Shown in pieces: positions 17,594-26,796 of a DNA stretch of 64,000 bases (the stretch's first letter is position 1; the number at the start of each line of letters is the position of its first letter). The stretch is from Burkholderiales bacterium. GTDB taxonomy: Bacteria > Pseudomonadota > Gammaproteobacteria > Burkholderiales > UBA6910. The DNA lies in assembly GCA_026005015.1 (NCBI GenBank), contig BPKG01000001.1:625501-689500 (forward strand), given 5' to 3'. Under the pieces are notes generated by a model. It was not told where the DNA came from. It made no database searches and saw only the letters and a program-made list of their open reading frames with translations. Made by a program: the position numbers and the translations under genes.

Positions 17594-18339
17594 CGCGCGT
17601 CAATCGATACCACGTGTACGAAGGCCCCGTCACGGTGGGTTTCAGGCAAGTGTCGTGTCATGCCGGTGATGGCGAAGGTGTAAACGTCATGGGAAAAGCG
17701 GCGCAGCCGCGCAAGCAAGGCCTTGTTGTTGCGTACTGCCGCGTTGTAACCAAAGGTGGCCGGAATGGCCACCGCCAGGCCCAGCGCCGTCATGATCAGC
17801 GCTTCGCCCACCGGGCCAGCCACTTTTTCGATGCTGGCCTGTCCCGCTATGCCGATGCCGATGAGGGCGTGGTAGATGCCCCACACTGTGCCGAACAGGC
17901 CGATGAATGGCGCGGTACTGCTGATCGAGGCGAGCAAACCAAGCCCGCTCTGCAAGCGCGCAGAGGCGTCATCGATCGCCTGGCGCAGGTGGCTGGCCAG
18001 CCACTCGGCACCCGGTGGGGCTGCGTCGCCGCGCGCCCGCATGACCGGGTGTAGTTGAAGGCAGATCGCGGCCGCGTCGATCACCCGCCGGAAGGCGTTG
18101 TCTGGTGCAGGCTCAAGTCGAGACCCAAGGTCGGACAGCGCTTGCGCATCGCGCAGGGAACGCTCGGCGATATTGGCCAGGCGGTTCATGCGGAGCGCCT
18201 GCCAGCCGCGCATCAGCATCACGTACCAGGACAGTACGGACATGGTGAGCAGCAGGAGGGCGACACCCCGCATGACCCCATCGCCCTGCGACCACAAATT
18301 GATTAGCCCGTAAGGATTGTTCACGATTTCCCCCTTCAT
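17590..18339 (-). CDS. exbB: Biopolymer transport protein ExbB (MotA/TolQ/ExbB family)
   Basis: 249 residues from the ATG at 18339, which overlaps the tonB stop. Three membrane segments are present. The conserved region SSTAPFIGLFGTVWGIYHAL and the later GEALIMTALGLAVAIPATFGYN are the ExbB/TolQ signature. Its position between tonB and exbD supports ExbB over TolQ. Confidence 0.94.
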   Translation of the reverse strand: MKGEIVNNPYGLINLWSQGDGVMRGVALLLLTMSVLSWYVMLMRGWQALRMNRLANIAERSLRDAQALSDLGSRLEPAPDNAFRRVIDAAAICLQLHPVMRARGDAAPPGAEWLASHLRQAIDDASARLQSGLGLLASISSTAPFIGLFGTVWGIYHALIGIGIAGQASIEKVAGPVGEALIMTALGLAVAIPATFGYNAAVRNNKALLARLRRFSHDVYTFAITGMTRHLPETHRDGAFVHVVSIDAR

Positions 18340-18980
18340 TGCAGCTTGAAAACGACGGGTACCAGTACCCAGGCGTCCACCGGCTGGTCGCCCTGGCGGG
18401 CGGGGACGAAACGCCATTGCGCCACGGCGCGCGCGGCGGCCTCGTCCAGGCGCGCGGAGCCGCTCGTCGCATGCAACTTCACCTGGCTGGCACGACCATC
18501 GGCGGTGACCAGCACTCTCAGCAGCACCCGTCCTTCCTCGCCCATGCGGCGCGCCAGCGCGGGATAGTCGGGTGCGGGATTATTGAGGTAGGCCGCGTCA
18601 AACCGGGGCGGTGTCACCGGCGTGGGCGGGGCAGGGGGGGCAGGAGGTGCGCTCATTGCCACGGGTTCGGAAGTGGGCGCCACTATCGCTGGCGCTTCTG
18701 GGGGAGAGATGGCGCGCTCGCTGGGTTCTGGATCCGCCATGGGCGGTGTCGCCAGCTGCACGATGCGAGGCTTGTGCACCACTTCGGGCGGTCGCGGCGA
18801 AAGAGGCGGAGGTGGCTGCGGCACGGGGGGTGCAATGATTTCGGCGTACATCACCTTGGGTAATACGCGCTGCGCGAGATCGCGTGCCAAACCGGACTGC
18901 AAGGCGTACAGAAATGCGACGTGCAGCAGAAGTACCAGTCCGAAGGTGAATAGAGAGGTGCGCGGGGAGAAGATATCCAT
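18336..18980 (-). CDS. tonB: Energy transducer TonB
   Basis: 214 residues. An N-terminal membrane anchor (about residues 11-27, LFTFGLVLLLHVAFLYAL) is followed by a proline-rich periplasmic spacer (about residues 50-125) and a C-terminal TonB domain (PDYPALARRMGEEGRVLLRV and AVAQWRFVPARQGDQPV). It starts 9 bp after the receptor gene, so this TonB is probably dedicated to that receptor. Confidence 0.95.
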   Translation of the reverse strand: MDIFSPRTSLFTFGLVLLLHVAFLYALQSGLARDLAQRVLPKVMYAEIIAPPVPQPPPPLSPRPPEVVHKPRIVQLATPPMADPEPSERAISPPEAPAIVAPTSEPVAMSAPPAPPAPPTPVTPPRFDAAYLNNPAPDYPALARRMGEEGRVLLRVLVTADGRASQVKLHATSGSARLDEAAARAVAQWRFVPARQGDQPVDAWVLVPVVFKLQ

Positions 18981-18989
18981 CTCAAGACG

Positions 18990-21092
18990 CTAGAAATTGG
19001 CGATCAGCGTCAAGCGGTAGGATCTCGGCTCCACGGGATGGAAGTGGATGTCGCTCACCCCTTGCGCCGGCTCGCCCGGCAAGCGGGAGGCATAAAAGTA
19101 AGCGATCTGATCGTCCCGGGAGTTCAACAGATTGTGGATGTCCAACGCCACCCGGAGGTTTTTGTCGATCCTGTATCCCACCCGGGCTTCCACCAGGGTG
19201 GTGGAATCGGAGCGCACGCTGTTGTCCTCGATCAAGGCCCGCGGACCGAAATACCGCAGCCGCAGCGCGCCGAAATAAGGGCCCAGGTGATCCACCGACA
19301 GGCCGATCGACGCAACCCCCTCCACCGCCCCGGGGATGCGATCTCCCGCAGGATCGGCGTTTCTGAACCTCGCCCGCGCGTAGGCGAAGTCCGCATCGAT
19401 GGTCAGCCACGAGGTGGGGGCGTAGTAGTTGGCGAACTCGAAGCCGACGCGGCGGCTGGGACGGCCCGCCTCGGTGGTTCCGGCATCGCCGACAAAGACC
19501 AGCTCGGAGTCAAAGTCCAGCAGGAAAACGGCCAGAGAGCTCTGCAAACCCGGCACGATCGCGCTGCGCAGGCCGACCTCGGCTCCCTTGGCGCGCACCA
19601 GCAGCGGCGCTTTCTCTTGGGGCAGGTTGGCGTTGGGGCCGTTCCCCGGGGTGACGGTGATCGTGGCGCCGCGCGCGTCGTTGCTGTGGAATCCACCCCC
19701 CAGATTGACGTAGTACTCGGTCTTTGCCCAGGGACCGAAAACCAAGCTCAATTGCGGGTTGGCGATGCTGGCGCTCACCTCGCCCGAGTTGGCCGGATTG
19801 TCGGACTCGACCTTGGCGCGATAAAAATCGCCGCGTATCCCTGCCACGGTGCGGAATTTCTCCAGCCATTGAGTGCGGTTCTGGAAATACACGCCGAGGC
19901 TGCCCTCGGTGACGTGATCTTGACGGACGGTGGAGAGCGTCTCCCGCTGGCGAGTCTTGAACAATCCGTTGAAGATGTTGTCATTGCGCACCTGCAGCCC
20001 GATGGTGTTTTCCACCTCCCGTCCGTTCCAGTTGCCAAGCCAGGTGTGGCTCGCGTTCATTCCCCAGAAAACGCGGCTGTCGGGCTGCTCGAATTGATCG
20101 CCGTTCACGGGGTCGTCGAGAAAATAAGTGAAATTCGAAAATAGACTGAGTTTGCTCCTGACCAGATACGCATTGGCCTGGGTGACCGAATTGCCGGCGG
20201 TGCGCTTCCAGGCCCCGGACAGGCTATAGCGGGAAGCCTCGCCCCCATCGGTGGGATCCAGCGCGTCGAAGCGCCCGATCAGGCCGGAGTCCACGGCGCG
20301 CTTCGCCACCTGGTCGGTGGCGTTCCAGGTTCCGTGGTAGGCCATGGCGGTCAGGTTAAACCCATTCAGTGCCGTGCCCTGGCTGTAGCGCAACACGGCG
20401 TTGACTTTCTTGTAATCGTCCGGATGCGTCCAGGGGCCGTCGTTATGAAAGAGCTCTAGCGCGTACAGCAGATGGCCCTCGCCCCATTTGGGAGAATTGG
20501 CCACGAGTAAGCGTCCATAGCCGCCGCTGCCCCCGCCTAAGGACGCCACCCCCTGGGGCAGGGCATCGGCGTAATGGATATGCACCGCGCCGGCGGCCGC
20601 GAAATCTCCTTCCTCCGGGTAGTAGGGCCCTTTCTTGTATTGGAGGCTACTCACCAGCTCCGGAATCATGAAATTGAGATCCGACCATCCCTGGCCATGG
20701 GAATGGGAGCGCAGATTGACCGGCATGCCGTCCACGAAAATCGCAAGATCGGTGCCGTGGTCCAGGTTGAAGCCGCGCAGAAAGTACTGGTTCGCCTTGC
20801 CCTCCCCGCTGTGCTGCGTCAGGATCAGCCCGGGGGTTTCCTCCAGCACTTCCCCCACTCGATACACCGGGTGGGCTTCCAGCTGAGCCCGGTTCACCGT
20901 TCCCACGTTCGCAGAATCGGCAGTCCCGATGAGATCCTCGCGGCTGGCCGTGACTTCCACGGGTTCCAGCGTCAAGGTGGGGATGCCGCCCGCTAGGACG
21001 GGTTGCGTCCACCCCAAACCGAGGCCAGCCAGAAGCCACAGAACAAGGCTAGCCGGGATAGGGCCCCCATGGTGTGGGTTTTTCATGCCCAT
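18990..21092 (-). CDS. TonB-dependent outer membrane receptor, probably for a nickel complex
   Basis: 700 residues from the ATG at 21092, with GGAGAAGGGG about 9 nt upstream. A signal peptide (cleavage near QPVLAGG) is followed by a TonB-box-like region (LEPVEVTASRED), a plug domain (LEETPGLILTQHSGEG, NQYFLRGFNLDHGTDLAIFVDGMPV with its His-rich RSHSHGQGW), and a barrel ending in aromatic ...LTLIANF. The ligand is inferred only from context: a NiCoT nickel permease gene upstream, a NikR-like operator 82 bp before the start, and a large nickel-enzyme cluster. Confidence 0.85.
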   Translation of the reverse strand: MGMKNPHHGGPIPASLVLWLLAGLGLGWTQPVLAGGIPTLTLEPVEVTASREDLIGTADSANVGTVNRAQLEAHPVYRVGEVLEETPGLILTQHSGEGKANQYFLRGFNLDHGTDLAIFVDGMPVNLRSHSHGQGWSDLNFMIPELVSSLQYKKGPYYPEEGDFAAAGAVHIHYADALPQGVASLGGGSGGYGRLLVANSPKWGEGHLLYALELFHNDGPWTHPDDYKKVNAVLRYSQGTALNGFNLTAMAYHGTWNATDQVAKRAVDSGLIGRFDALDPTDGGEASRYSLSGAWKRTAGNSVTQANAYLVRSKLSLFSNFTYFLDDPVNGDQFEQPDSRVFWGMNASHTWLGNWNGREVENTIGLQVRNDNIFNGLFKTRQRETLSTVRQDHVTEGSLGVYFQNRTQWLEKFRTVAGIRGDFYRAKVESDNPANSGEVSASIANPQLSLVFGPWAKTEYYVNLGGGFHSNDARGATITVTPGNGPNANLPQEKAPLLVRAKGAEVGLRSAIVPGLQSSLAVFLLDFDSELVFVGDAGTTEAGRPSRRVGFEFANYYAPTSWLTIDADFAYARARFRNADPAGDRIPGAVEGVASIGLSVDHLGPYFGALRLRYFGPRALIEDNSVRSDSTTLVEARVGYRIDKNLRVALDIHNLLNSRDDQIAYFYASRLPGEPAQGVSDIHFHPVEPRSYRLTLIANF

Positions 21093-21173
21093 TTTGTCGA
21101 TCCCCTTCTCCAAACCGATCACGCCACAACACGCGCTTCCCCTGCCCGCACCAGGACTCGTCCGGGTCGTGTC

Positions 21174-21200
21174 GTATGAAAAAAATTAAATTCTTCTTAC
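21174..21200. promoter_or_regulatory. Candidate NikR operator before the TonB-dependent receptor
   Basis: GTATGA (21174-21179), N15, TCTTAC (21195-21200). This matches the enterobacterial NikR half-sites GTATGA/TCATAC with one mismatch, and the spacing equals that of the second candidate at 22200-22226. It overlaps the stop codon of the nickel permease gene and sits before the receptor-tonB-exbB-exbD unit. Confidence 0.5.
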
Positions 21201-22049
21201 CGTTAGGGAAAAAATTCGGCGCTTTTCCCCGTCCACGTCAAAACGCGCCGAAGACGGCCGCGCGAGGCGCAAGGCCAACGCGAAACTCGCCGCGACCACA
21301 ACGATCACAATGGCCCCGAAAGCAAGCTCCTTGCCCTGACTCCACTGGTCCACCGCCGGAAAGAAGTATCGGGCGATGCCGAAGCCCGCCACCCCCAGGC
21401 TCAGGCTGGAAACCACCAGCCCCATCACCCGCGAGGCAATGCGCGCCGTCTCGTCCGCCCGCTGGATCAGGCGCGAGATCCAAAGCCCATTCACGCCGTC
21501 GGTCACCATCATGCCGAGCATGAATAAAAGCCCCAGCACCAGCGAATACCAGGGACCGCCGAACTGGGCGCCTGTGAGCGCAAACAGCGCGGCCTGGCTG
21601 AGCGTATCGAAAGAAAGGGCAAAGGCTGCGCCGACCAGGGCGATGAGCAGCGGATTTCCGGTCCTCTGCAGGCGGCCGAGAAAACGCCCCTTGAGCCCGA
21701 CGGTGCGCACCACTTCGCTGGGGTCGGTCTTGAGGACTGCCGTGAGGTTGAGTATTCCCAGGAGAAGCAGAAAAACGATGGAAATCCAGCTTCCCACCTC
21801 CTCCATCCAGACCGGAATCCGCCATCGCTGGGCGAGCGTGCCCACCATCAAGGCGACCGCCAGGACCACCGCCCCGTGGCCGAGCGAGAACAGGAAACCG
21901 CAGAACCGCGCAAGCCTTGGGTTTGCCCGGGCGTTGAAGCGGGTCAGGCCGTCGATCGTGGCCAGGTGGTCTGCGTCGAGCCCATGCTTCAATCCGAGCG
22001 TAAACGCCAGAACCATCAAGGCGAGCCCGTTCGTCTGTAAGACTTCCAA
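21186..22049 (-). CDS. hoxN: NiCoT-family nickel (cobalt) permease
   Basis: 287 residues with about 7-8 membrane segments. The family signature GLKHGLDADHLATIDGLTR (H-x4-DH) lies in TM2, followed by GFLFSLGHGAVVLAVAL and LSFDTLSQAALF. NiCoT proteins take Ni2+ (some also Co2+) into the cytoplasm with high affinity; HoxN serves hydrogenase synthesis. The setting here fits nickel. A NikR-like operator lies about 150 bp upstream. Confidence 0.92.
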   Translation of the reverse strand: MEVLQTNGLALMVLAFTLGLKHGLDADHLATIDGLTRFNARANPRLARFCGFLFSLGHGAVVLAVALMVGTLAQRWRIPVWMEEVGSWISIVFLLLLGILNLTAVLKTDPSEVVRTVGLKGRFLGRLQRTGNPLLIALVGAAFALSFDTLSQAALFALTGAQFGGPWYSLVLGLLFMLGMMVTDGVNGLWISRLIQRADETARIASRVMGLVVSSLSLGVAGFGIARYFFPAVDQWSQGKELAFGAIVIVVVAASFALALRLARPSSARFDVDGEKRRIFSLTVRRI

Positions 22050-22348
22050 GTTTCTCCTCCGATTTTCAACTGCCGCGTCTGTGGGCCGGTTCCCTGCGAA
22101 TCATCGAGCGGCTCCCAGCAGAGGAGCAGGCGACGATCCGCCCAGAAGCCATCGCCATCTCCGTCGAGGCGGCCGTCTCGAACCTTGACCGGCCCGGCGG
22201 TATGACGATTTACAAAATTGTCATAACAAAAACCGTGCCATGTCGCCGGTCCATTGTTTATTCATGGTTTTTGTGTAATTTCTGGACGGGGGAGTGGAAA
22301 GTTGCTTTCCAAACTGTTCGCGCCCCTGGCATCCCCCTGGACGCTGGC
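22050..22348. other. Intergenic region between hoxN and hoxJ
   Basis: The region holds the leader of hoxN and the NikR-like operator at 22200-22226, in a locally AT-rich patch (22200-22275). I see no further gene in it. Confidence 0.6.
22200..22226. promoter_or_regulatory. Candidate NikR operator before hoxN
   Basis: GTATGA (22200-22205), N15, TCATAA (22221-22226), with the inner TATGAC/GTCATA arms perfectly inverted. The sequence follows the E. coli nikA operator closely, apart from one base less in the spacer. It lies upstream of the nickel permease, and nikR is encoded nearby at 23724-24176. Confidence 0.7.
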
Positions 22349-23713
22349 TCACGCCAAGGGCAAGGCCAAGGTGAAGACCGCGCCCCCTTCAGGATGATTG
22401 GCGGCGCAAAGCCGCCCCCCGTGACGCTCGACGATGCCGTAGCTGATGGACAGCCCCAACCCCGTGCCCTTGCCCACCGGCTTGGTGGTAAAAAACGGGT
22501 CGAACACGCGGGGAAGGTACTGTTCGGGAATGCCGGGGCCGTTGTCGTGGAAAGCGATCTCGATGCGGCCGTCCTTCGCCCGGCCCGTGATCTCCAGCCG
22601 CGCATTCTCTTTCCTGCCGACGCTGTCGACCGCGTTTTGCACGAGATTGACGATCACCTGCTGCATCTGGCCCGCGGAGCCCATGACCGGGATCTCGGGC
22701 GGAACGTCCATCACGACCTGCAGGTGGGTGCCCGAAGCCTTGATCACCCAGCGCACCGACCGCTCCAGGACTTCCCGGAGGTTAAAGCGCACGTTTTCAT
22801 TGCTGTCCGCAGCGGAAAAGCGTTTCAGGGCATCGACGATGTCGCGGGTGCGCTCGGCGCCCTCGATAGTGCCTTCGATCAGGGGGTTCAAGTCCTCCAG
22901 GATCCGATCGATGCGCAGGCTGCGGCGCAGCTCGGCGAGTCTGGCCTCGGGCGCACCGGCATGCACGGCTTCCAGATAGGTCCAGAGGCGGCCGACATAG
23001 CGCTTGAGGGCATGCACATTGCCCAGGACGAAGCTGATGGGATTGTTGAGCTCGTGGGCCACCCCGGCCACCAACAGGCCCAGAGAGGCCATTTTCTCCG
23101 AATGCACCAACTGCTGCTGGGTACGTTTCAAGTCCTCATGCGCTTCCCGCAATGCTTGATAGGCGCGCTTGAGTTCCCCCACCGGGCGCCCCACCAGCAC
23201 CATGCCCACCGCCTTGCCCACCGTGTTGTAGCGAGGCGTCCAGTTCACAGCGACCGGGATCGCCGTGCCATCGGTCGCCCGGAACTGCAGCTCGCAATCC
23301 GTCAGGCCTTCCCCGTGGAGGTGGTGAATAAACTGAGCCGCCCGCTCCCGGGAAGCCTTGTCAGCGAGCAGCTCCAGCACGCACACGCCCCGCAACGCCG
23401 CGGCCTCGCGTCCCACCAGCTTGACGAGCGCGCGGTTCACCTCCTGGATCGCTCCTTTCCGGTCGCACACGATGAGGATGTCGGACATGGAAGTGAGGAC
23501 GCTGAAGAGGAACTGCTGGGTTTCCTCCAGCTCGGCGTTCTTCTGCTCCAGCGCCACCTCGTACTGCAACAGTTCGCTGTAGACCTCGTCCATCTTGCGG
23601 ATCACGTCGATCCACACGGATTCGCCGACTTCGCCGAGGTTTTCCGGAATCACGGACCGCTCGGGCAGAGCGCGCCCTGCTGTCGATCGCTCCTGTTTGT
23701 GCCGGGCCTTCAT
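22349..23713 (-). CDS. hoxJ: Hydrogen-signal sensor histidine kinase HoxJ-like
   Basis: 454 residues from the ATG at 23713, soluble. A coiled-coil N-terminal region (about 36-70) is followed by a PAS domain (about 70-185), a HisKA domain with the phospho-accepting H220 (GLLVAGVAHELNNPISF), and a HATPase domain (NLVQNAVDS; FHDNGPGIP; GTGLGLSISYGI). In Cupriavidus the regulatory hydrogenase HoxBC relays H2 to a PAS kinase HoxJ, which controls HoxA. The gene sits 10 bp after nikR and close behind hoxB-hoxC, which supports that role. No membrane segments are seen, as expected for HoxJ. Confidence 0.85.
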   Translation of the reverse strand: MKARHKQERSTAGRALPERSVIPENLGEVGESVWIDVIRKMDEVYSELLQYEVALEQKNAELEETQQFLFSVLTSMSDILIVCDRKGAIQEVNRALVKLVGREAAALRGVCVLELLADKASRERAAQFIHHLHGEGLTDCELQFRATDGTAIPVAVNWTPRYNTVGKAVGMVLVGRPVGELKRAYQALREAHEDLKRTQQQLVHSEKMASLGLLVAGVAHELNNPISFVLGNVHALKRYVGRLWTYLEAVHAGAPEARLAELRRSLRIDRILEDLNPLIEGTIEGAERTRDIVDALKRFSAADSNENVRFNLREVLERSVRWVIKASGTHLQVVMDVPPEIPVMGSAGQMQQVIVNLVQNAVDSVGRKENARLEITGRAKDGRIEIAFHDNGPGIPEQYLPRVFDPFFTTKPVGKGTGLGLSISYGIVERHGGRLCAANHPEGGAVFTLALPLA

Positions 23714-23723
23714 CGCCGGACTG

Positions 23724-24176
23724 CTAAGTCTTGGGGCGAGTGTGGAAATGTTGATGGGCGGCGTCCGCCGTCTCCAGGTCCACGGGAACGAGGTTGAGGC
23801 TACCATGGCGCACGCCGCGCTCCGCCATGACGCTTTCCGCGAACTGCCTCACCGCCGCGGTCGGGCCGCGCAGGACCACGGTCTCCAGGCAATGCTCGTG
23901 ATCCAGGTGCACGTGCATCGTCGACACGCACAAGTCGTGGTGAGCGTGCTGCTTGTGGGTCAGGCGCTCGGCGAGCTCCCGCTCGTGATGGTTGTAGATA
24001 TACGACAGGCTGGCAGTGCAAAAAGGTGCATCCCCGGAGCGCAGGCGCTGCTCTTCCAGGTGCCGGCGCAGCAGATCTCTGATCGCCTCGGAGCGATTCT
24101 GGTAGCCGCGCACCCGGATGAACTCGTCGAATTCCCGGGCAAGGCGCTCATCGAGCGAAATCGTGAAGCGTTCCAT
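23724..24176 (-). CDS. nikR: Nickel-responsive regulator NikR
   Basis: 150 residues from the ATG at 24176 (MERFTISLDERLAREFDEF). An AGGAG directly abuts this ATG with no spacer, so initiation may be unusual. An N-terminal ribbon-helix-helix domain (NRSEAIRDLLRRHLEE) is followed by a C-terminal ACT-like nickel-binding domain. The metal-site residues lie in the segment with HHDLCVSTMHVHLDHEHCLE (Ni ligands of NikR are three His and one Cys). It represses nickel uptake genes when Ni is plentiful; candidate operators are at 21174-21200 and 22200-22226. Confidence 0.95.
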   Translation of the reverse strand: MERFTISLDERLAREFDEFIRVRGYQNRSEAIRDLLRRHLEEQRLRSGDAPFCTASLSYIYNHHERELAERLTHKQHAHHDLCVSTMHVHLDHEHCLETVVLRGPTAAVRQFAESVMAERGVRHGSLNLVPVDLETADAAHQHFHTRPKT

Positions 24177-24248
24177 CTCCTGGGCTGTAATCGCTAAACT
24201 TAAGCCGCGACTCGCTCTCCACCCCCCGGCAGCCCGCCGTTTCACCTC

Positions 24249-25697
24249 CTAATGCACGGTGCATACCATGCAAGGGTCGAAGGAGCGCACCACGTGCTGG
24301 ACGGCGACGGGCACCGTTTCCCCTTCCTGCACCGGCACGCCCACCAGGGCCTGCTCCAGGGGGCCGGGCACGCCCTGCGCGTCGCGGGGTGAGAAGTTCC
24401 AGGTGGTCGGTGAAATGATTTGATAATTATGGATGCGGCCTCGCCGGACCTCCAGCCAATGGCCGAGGCTGCCGCGCGCGGATTCGGTGAGCCCGACCCC
24501 GCACCCCTCTTCCGGCACCGGCGCGTGGTGGCAGAAGGGTGCACCCGGCTCCAAGGCCCGCACCCAGGACTCCATGGCGGGAACCACCAGCGCCAGCTCC
24601 AGCAGCCGGGCGATGACCCGATTGCGCACGTTGCCGCCGCTTTGCGCCACGAGGTCCCGGATGAGGGGGTGCCCGTTCACCACTTGGCGGGCGAGCGCCC
24701 CCGTCTCCGCCACGTCGCCGTTCAGGCGCGGCGCCTTGCACCAGGAGTAAGCCTTTGGTTTCTCGGCCAAAGGCTGCGTGACCCCATGCGCAGGAGGTTG
24801 GGGCTTGGCCGGTCCTGCCATCCAGCTATGGCTGATGTCCTCGGTAATGGCGTCGACATCCAAAGGCTTGAACCCGCCCTCCCATACGCCACGGCGGAAC
24901 ATGAATCCATCCCCCTGGGAATAGGTCCCATAGCTCAGAAACCGGTCGGTCGCGCGTCCTAGCTTTTCCAGCGCCAGGTCCTGAGCGATCTCCAGGAACA
25001 GACGGAAATCGCTCGCGTCCGGCGCCCGGGCTGCCATCCAGCCTTCCAGGTCCCGGGCGCTCTCCAGGCCTGCCACGGCTTCCAGGGCATCGCCAAACAG
25101 CGTTTTCTCCAGAGACCGCCGGAACTCCCTCAGGATGCTGTAAAGCCGTATCTTCTCCCCTCCCTCCACGGGACGAGCGGAACCCCCCGGCTGGATGGAA
25201 AGCGTATGAGGCCACTTGCCAGCCATGGACCCCATGAGCGAGAGCAGCTTCGCCCGGGCTGGCAAGGCGTCGCCGGCGGCCGAGCCCTCGATGGCCTTGA
25301 AGCGCGCCTGGACGGCGGTAAACCAGGGCCGATGCCGGTAGACGTCCCTGGCAAAATCCGGCATGAAGAAAAGGTAGAAATGGGTGAAATGATCAGCCAG
25401 GTTCTCCGCAGCCAGGATGAGGTTGGTCGCCAGCCGGCCATTCTCTGGCGGTTCGAGCTTCATGAGGCTTGCCAGAGCTGAGGCCGCCGCGACCGACTGG
25501 GACACCGAGCAGATGCCGCAGATACGCGGCGCAAACACGAGCGCGTCCATGGGGTCTTTGCCGCGCAGGATCTGTTCGAAGCCGCGGTATAGGGGGGAAT
25601 TCACCCGGGCCGAACGGACTCGGCCTGCCGCGACCTCGAGGGTGACTTCGAGGTCGCCCTCCACGCGGTTAAAAGGGCCAACGACTAGCCGGCTCAT
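24249..25697 (-). CDS. hoxC: Regulatory (H2-sensing) [NiFe]-hydrogenase large subunit
   Basis: 482 residues. The NiFe site is provided by C60/C63 (APRICGICS) and C476/C479 (DPCMVCTVH). The protein ends exactly at that histidine, H482, with no cleavable C-terminal extension. That is characteristic of the HoxC/HupV regulatory type, which needs no maturation protease. It pairs with HoxB encoded 79 bp upstream. It senses H2 in the cytoplasm rather than conserving energy. Confidence 0.93.
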   Translation of the reverse strand: MSRLVVGPFNRVEGDLEVTLEVAAGRVRSARVNSPLYRGFEQILRGKDPMDALVFAPRICGICSVSQSVAAASALASLMKLEPPENGRLATNLILAAENLADHFTHFYLFFMPDFARDVYRHRPWFTAVQARFKAIEGSAAGDALPARAKLLSLMGSMAGKWPHTLSIQPGGSARPVEGGEKIRLYSILREFRRSLEKTLFGDALEAVAGLESARDLEGWMAARAPDASDFRLFLEIAQDLALEKLGRATDRFLSYGTYSQGDGFMFRRGVWEGGFKPLDVDAITEDISHSWMAGPAKPQPPAHGVTQPLAEKPKAYSWCKAPRLNGDVAETGALARQVVNGHPLIRDLVAQSGGNVRNRVIARLLELALVVPAMESWVRALEPGAPFCHHAPVPEEGCGVGLTESARGSLGHWLEVRRGRIHNYQIISPTTWNFSPRDAQGVPGPLEQALVGVPVQEGETVPVAVQHVVRSFDPCMVCTVH

Positions 25698-25776
25698 GGG
25701 AGTATCCTCTTCCCGGCAAGGTCTTTTCTGCCCTCCTCAAAGAGAGATGAGGATACCACACCGGCCATCCTCCGCT

Positions 25777-26796
25777 TCATCGGAGGCGGGTTTTGCGAAT
25801 TGCAGGCGTAATCACCTGGTGGTCGGACACTGCATTCTCCCGCACCCGCTTGGGCGTGGCCGATTTCGACAGCGACGCCAGCGCCACGAACCACGCCTTG
25901 GGCATATCCGTGGGCAATCCCACGGGAATGCCGGCGATCTTGGGCGTCTGGGCAAAGGGATGGCCCGGCTCCTCAAAGCCGGGCTCGGTGCAACTGATGC
26001 AGGCATAACCGCCGCGGGTACACGAGCCCTCTCCGTTCCACAGGCGAATGTTGCAGTCGGCATGGGCCTGGGTACCCTTGCAGCCCATGTTCTCCATCAT
26101 GCAGCCCAGGTCCGAGGGCTTCTCCGCGCTGGCCTTGAATTCGTAATACTCGTTGCGCGTGCAGCCATGGTGAACGAGATGATCGGCGTAGAAACGCGGC
26201 CGCCCCAGCGCGTCCATATCGCGCTCGGAAAAAAGGCCGAAGGCCAGGCACATGAGGGTCTCGACGACCCAGTTGGGGTGCGTCGGGCAGCCTGCGATGT
26301 TGATGACCGGCAGCCCTGATCGGGAACGATATTCCACACCGAGCAGCCCGCCGGGCTCGTCGCCCTCGTACTGGAGCCCGCAGGCGTCCGTCGGATTGCC
26401 GCCGGCCGCCGTGACCCCACCGTAGGCGGCGCAAGTCCCGACCGCGACCGTATAGCGGGCCACGCTCGCCAGCTCCCGGACCCACTGGATCATGGGGCGG
26501 CCGGTACCGGCAAGGAGGTGAAAGCGCCCGGTGCCGTTCGGGCCCCGAAGCAGCGACCCCTCCACGCACAGCGCGTCGAGCGTCACCTGACCTGACAGGC
26601 AGCGCTCCATGACTCTGGTCACTTCAACCCCCGTCTCCTCGGACAGGGAAGGGTGCCACAAGAAGCGCACGCCCGCCGAGCTCAGCATCTCGAAGAGGTT
26701 GCACGAATCGGCGCACAGCAGCGACATGGTGCAGCCTCCGCAGCCGCCCGACTGCAGCCAGAGAACGTTGATGCCTTCCGGTTTAGGGCCGATCAT
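25777..26796 (-). CDS. hoxB: Regulatory (H2-sensing) [NiFe]-hydrogenase small subunit
   Basis: 339 residues, with no Tat signal peptide, as expected for a cytoplasmic sensor. The first iron-sulfur ligands are C19 and C22 ([15 protein letters not shown]). Further ligands lie in [29 protein letters not shown], and the C-terminal cysteines of [12 protein letters not shown] and [16 protein letters not shown]. The ATG overlaps the stop of the upstream hoxA-like gene. The C-terminal extension (about 40 residues) is typical of HoxB/HupU. Confidence 0.93.
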   Translation of the reverse strand: MIGPKPEGINVLWLQSGGCGGCTMSLLCADSCNLFEMLSSAGVRFLWHPSLSEETGVEVTRVMERCLSGQVTLDALCVEGSLLRGPNGTGRFHLLAGTGRPMIQWVRELASVARYTVAVGTCAAYGGVTAAGGNPTDACGLQYEGDEPGGLLGVEYRSRSGLPVINIAGCPTHPNWVVETLMCLAFGLFSERDMDALGRPRFYADHLVHHGCTRNEYYEFKASAEKPSDLGCMMENMGCKGTQAHADCNIRLWNGEGSCTRGGYACISCTEPGFEEPGHPFAQTPKIAGIPVGLPTDMPKAWFVALASLSKSATPKRVRENAVSDHQVITPAIRKTRLR

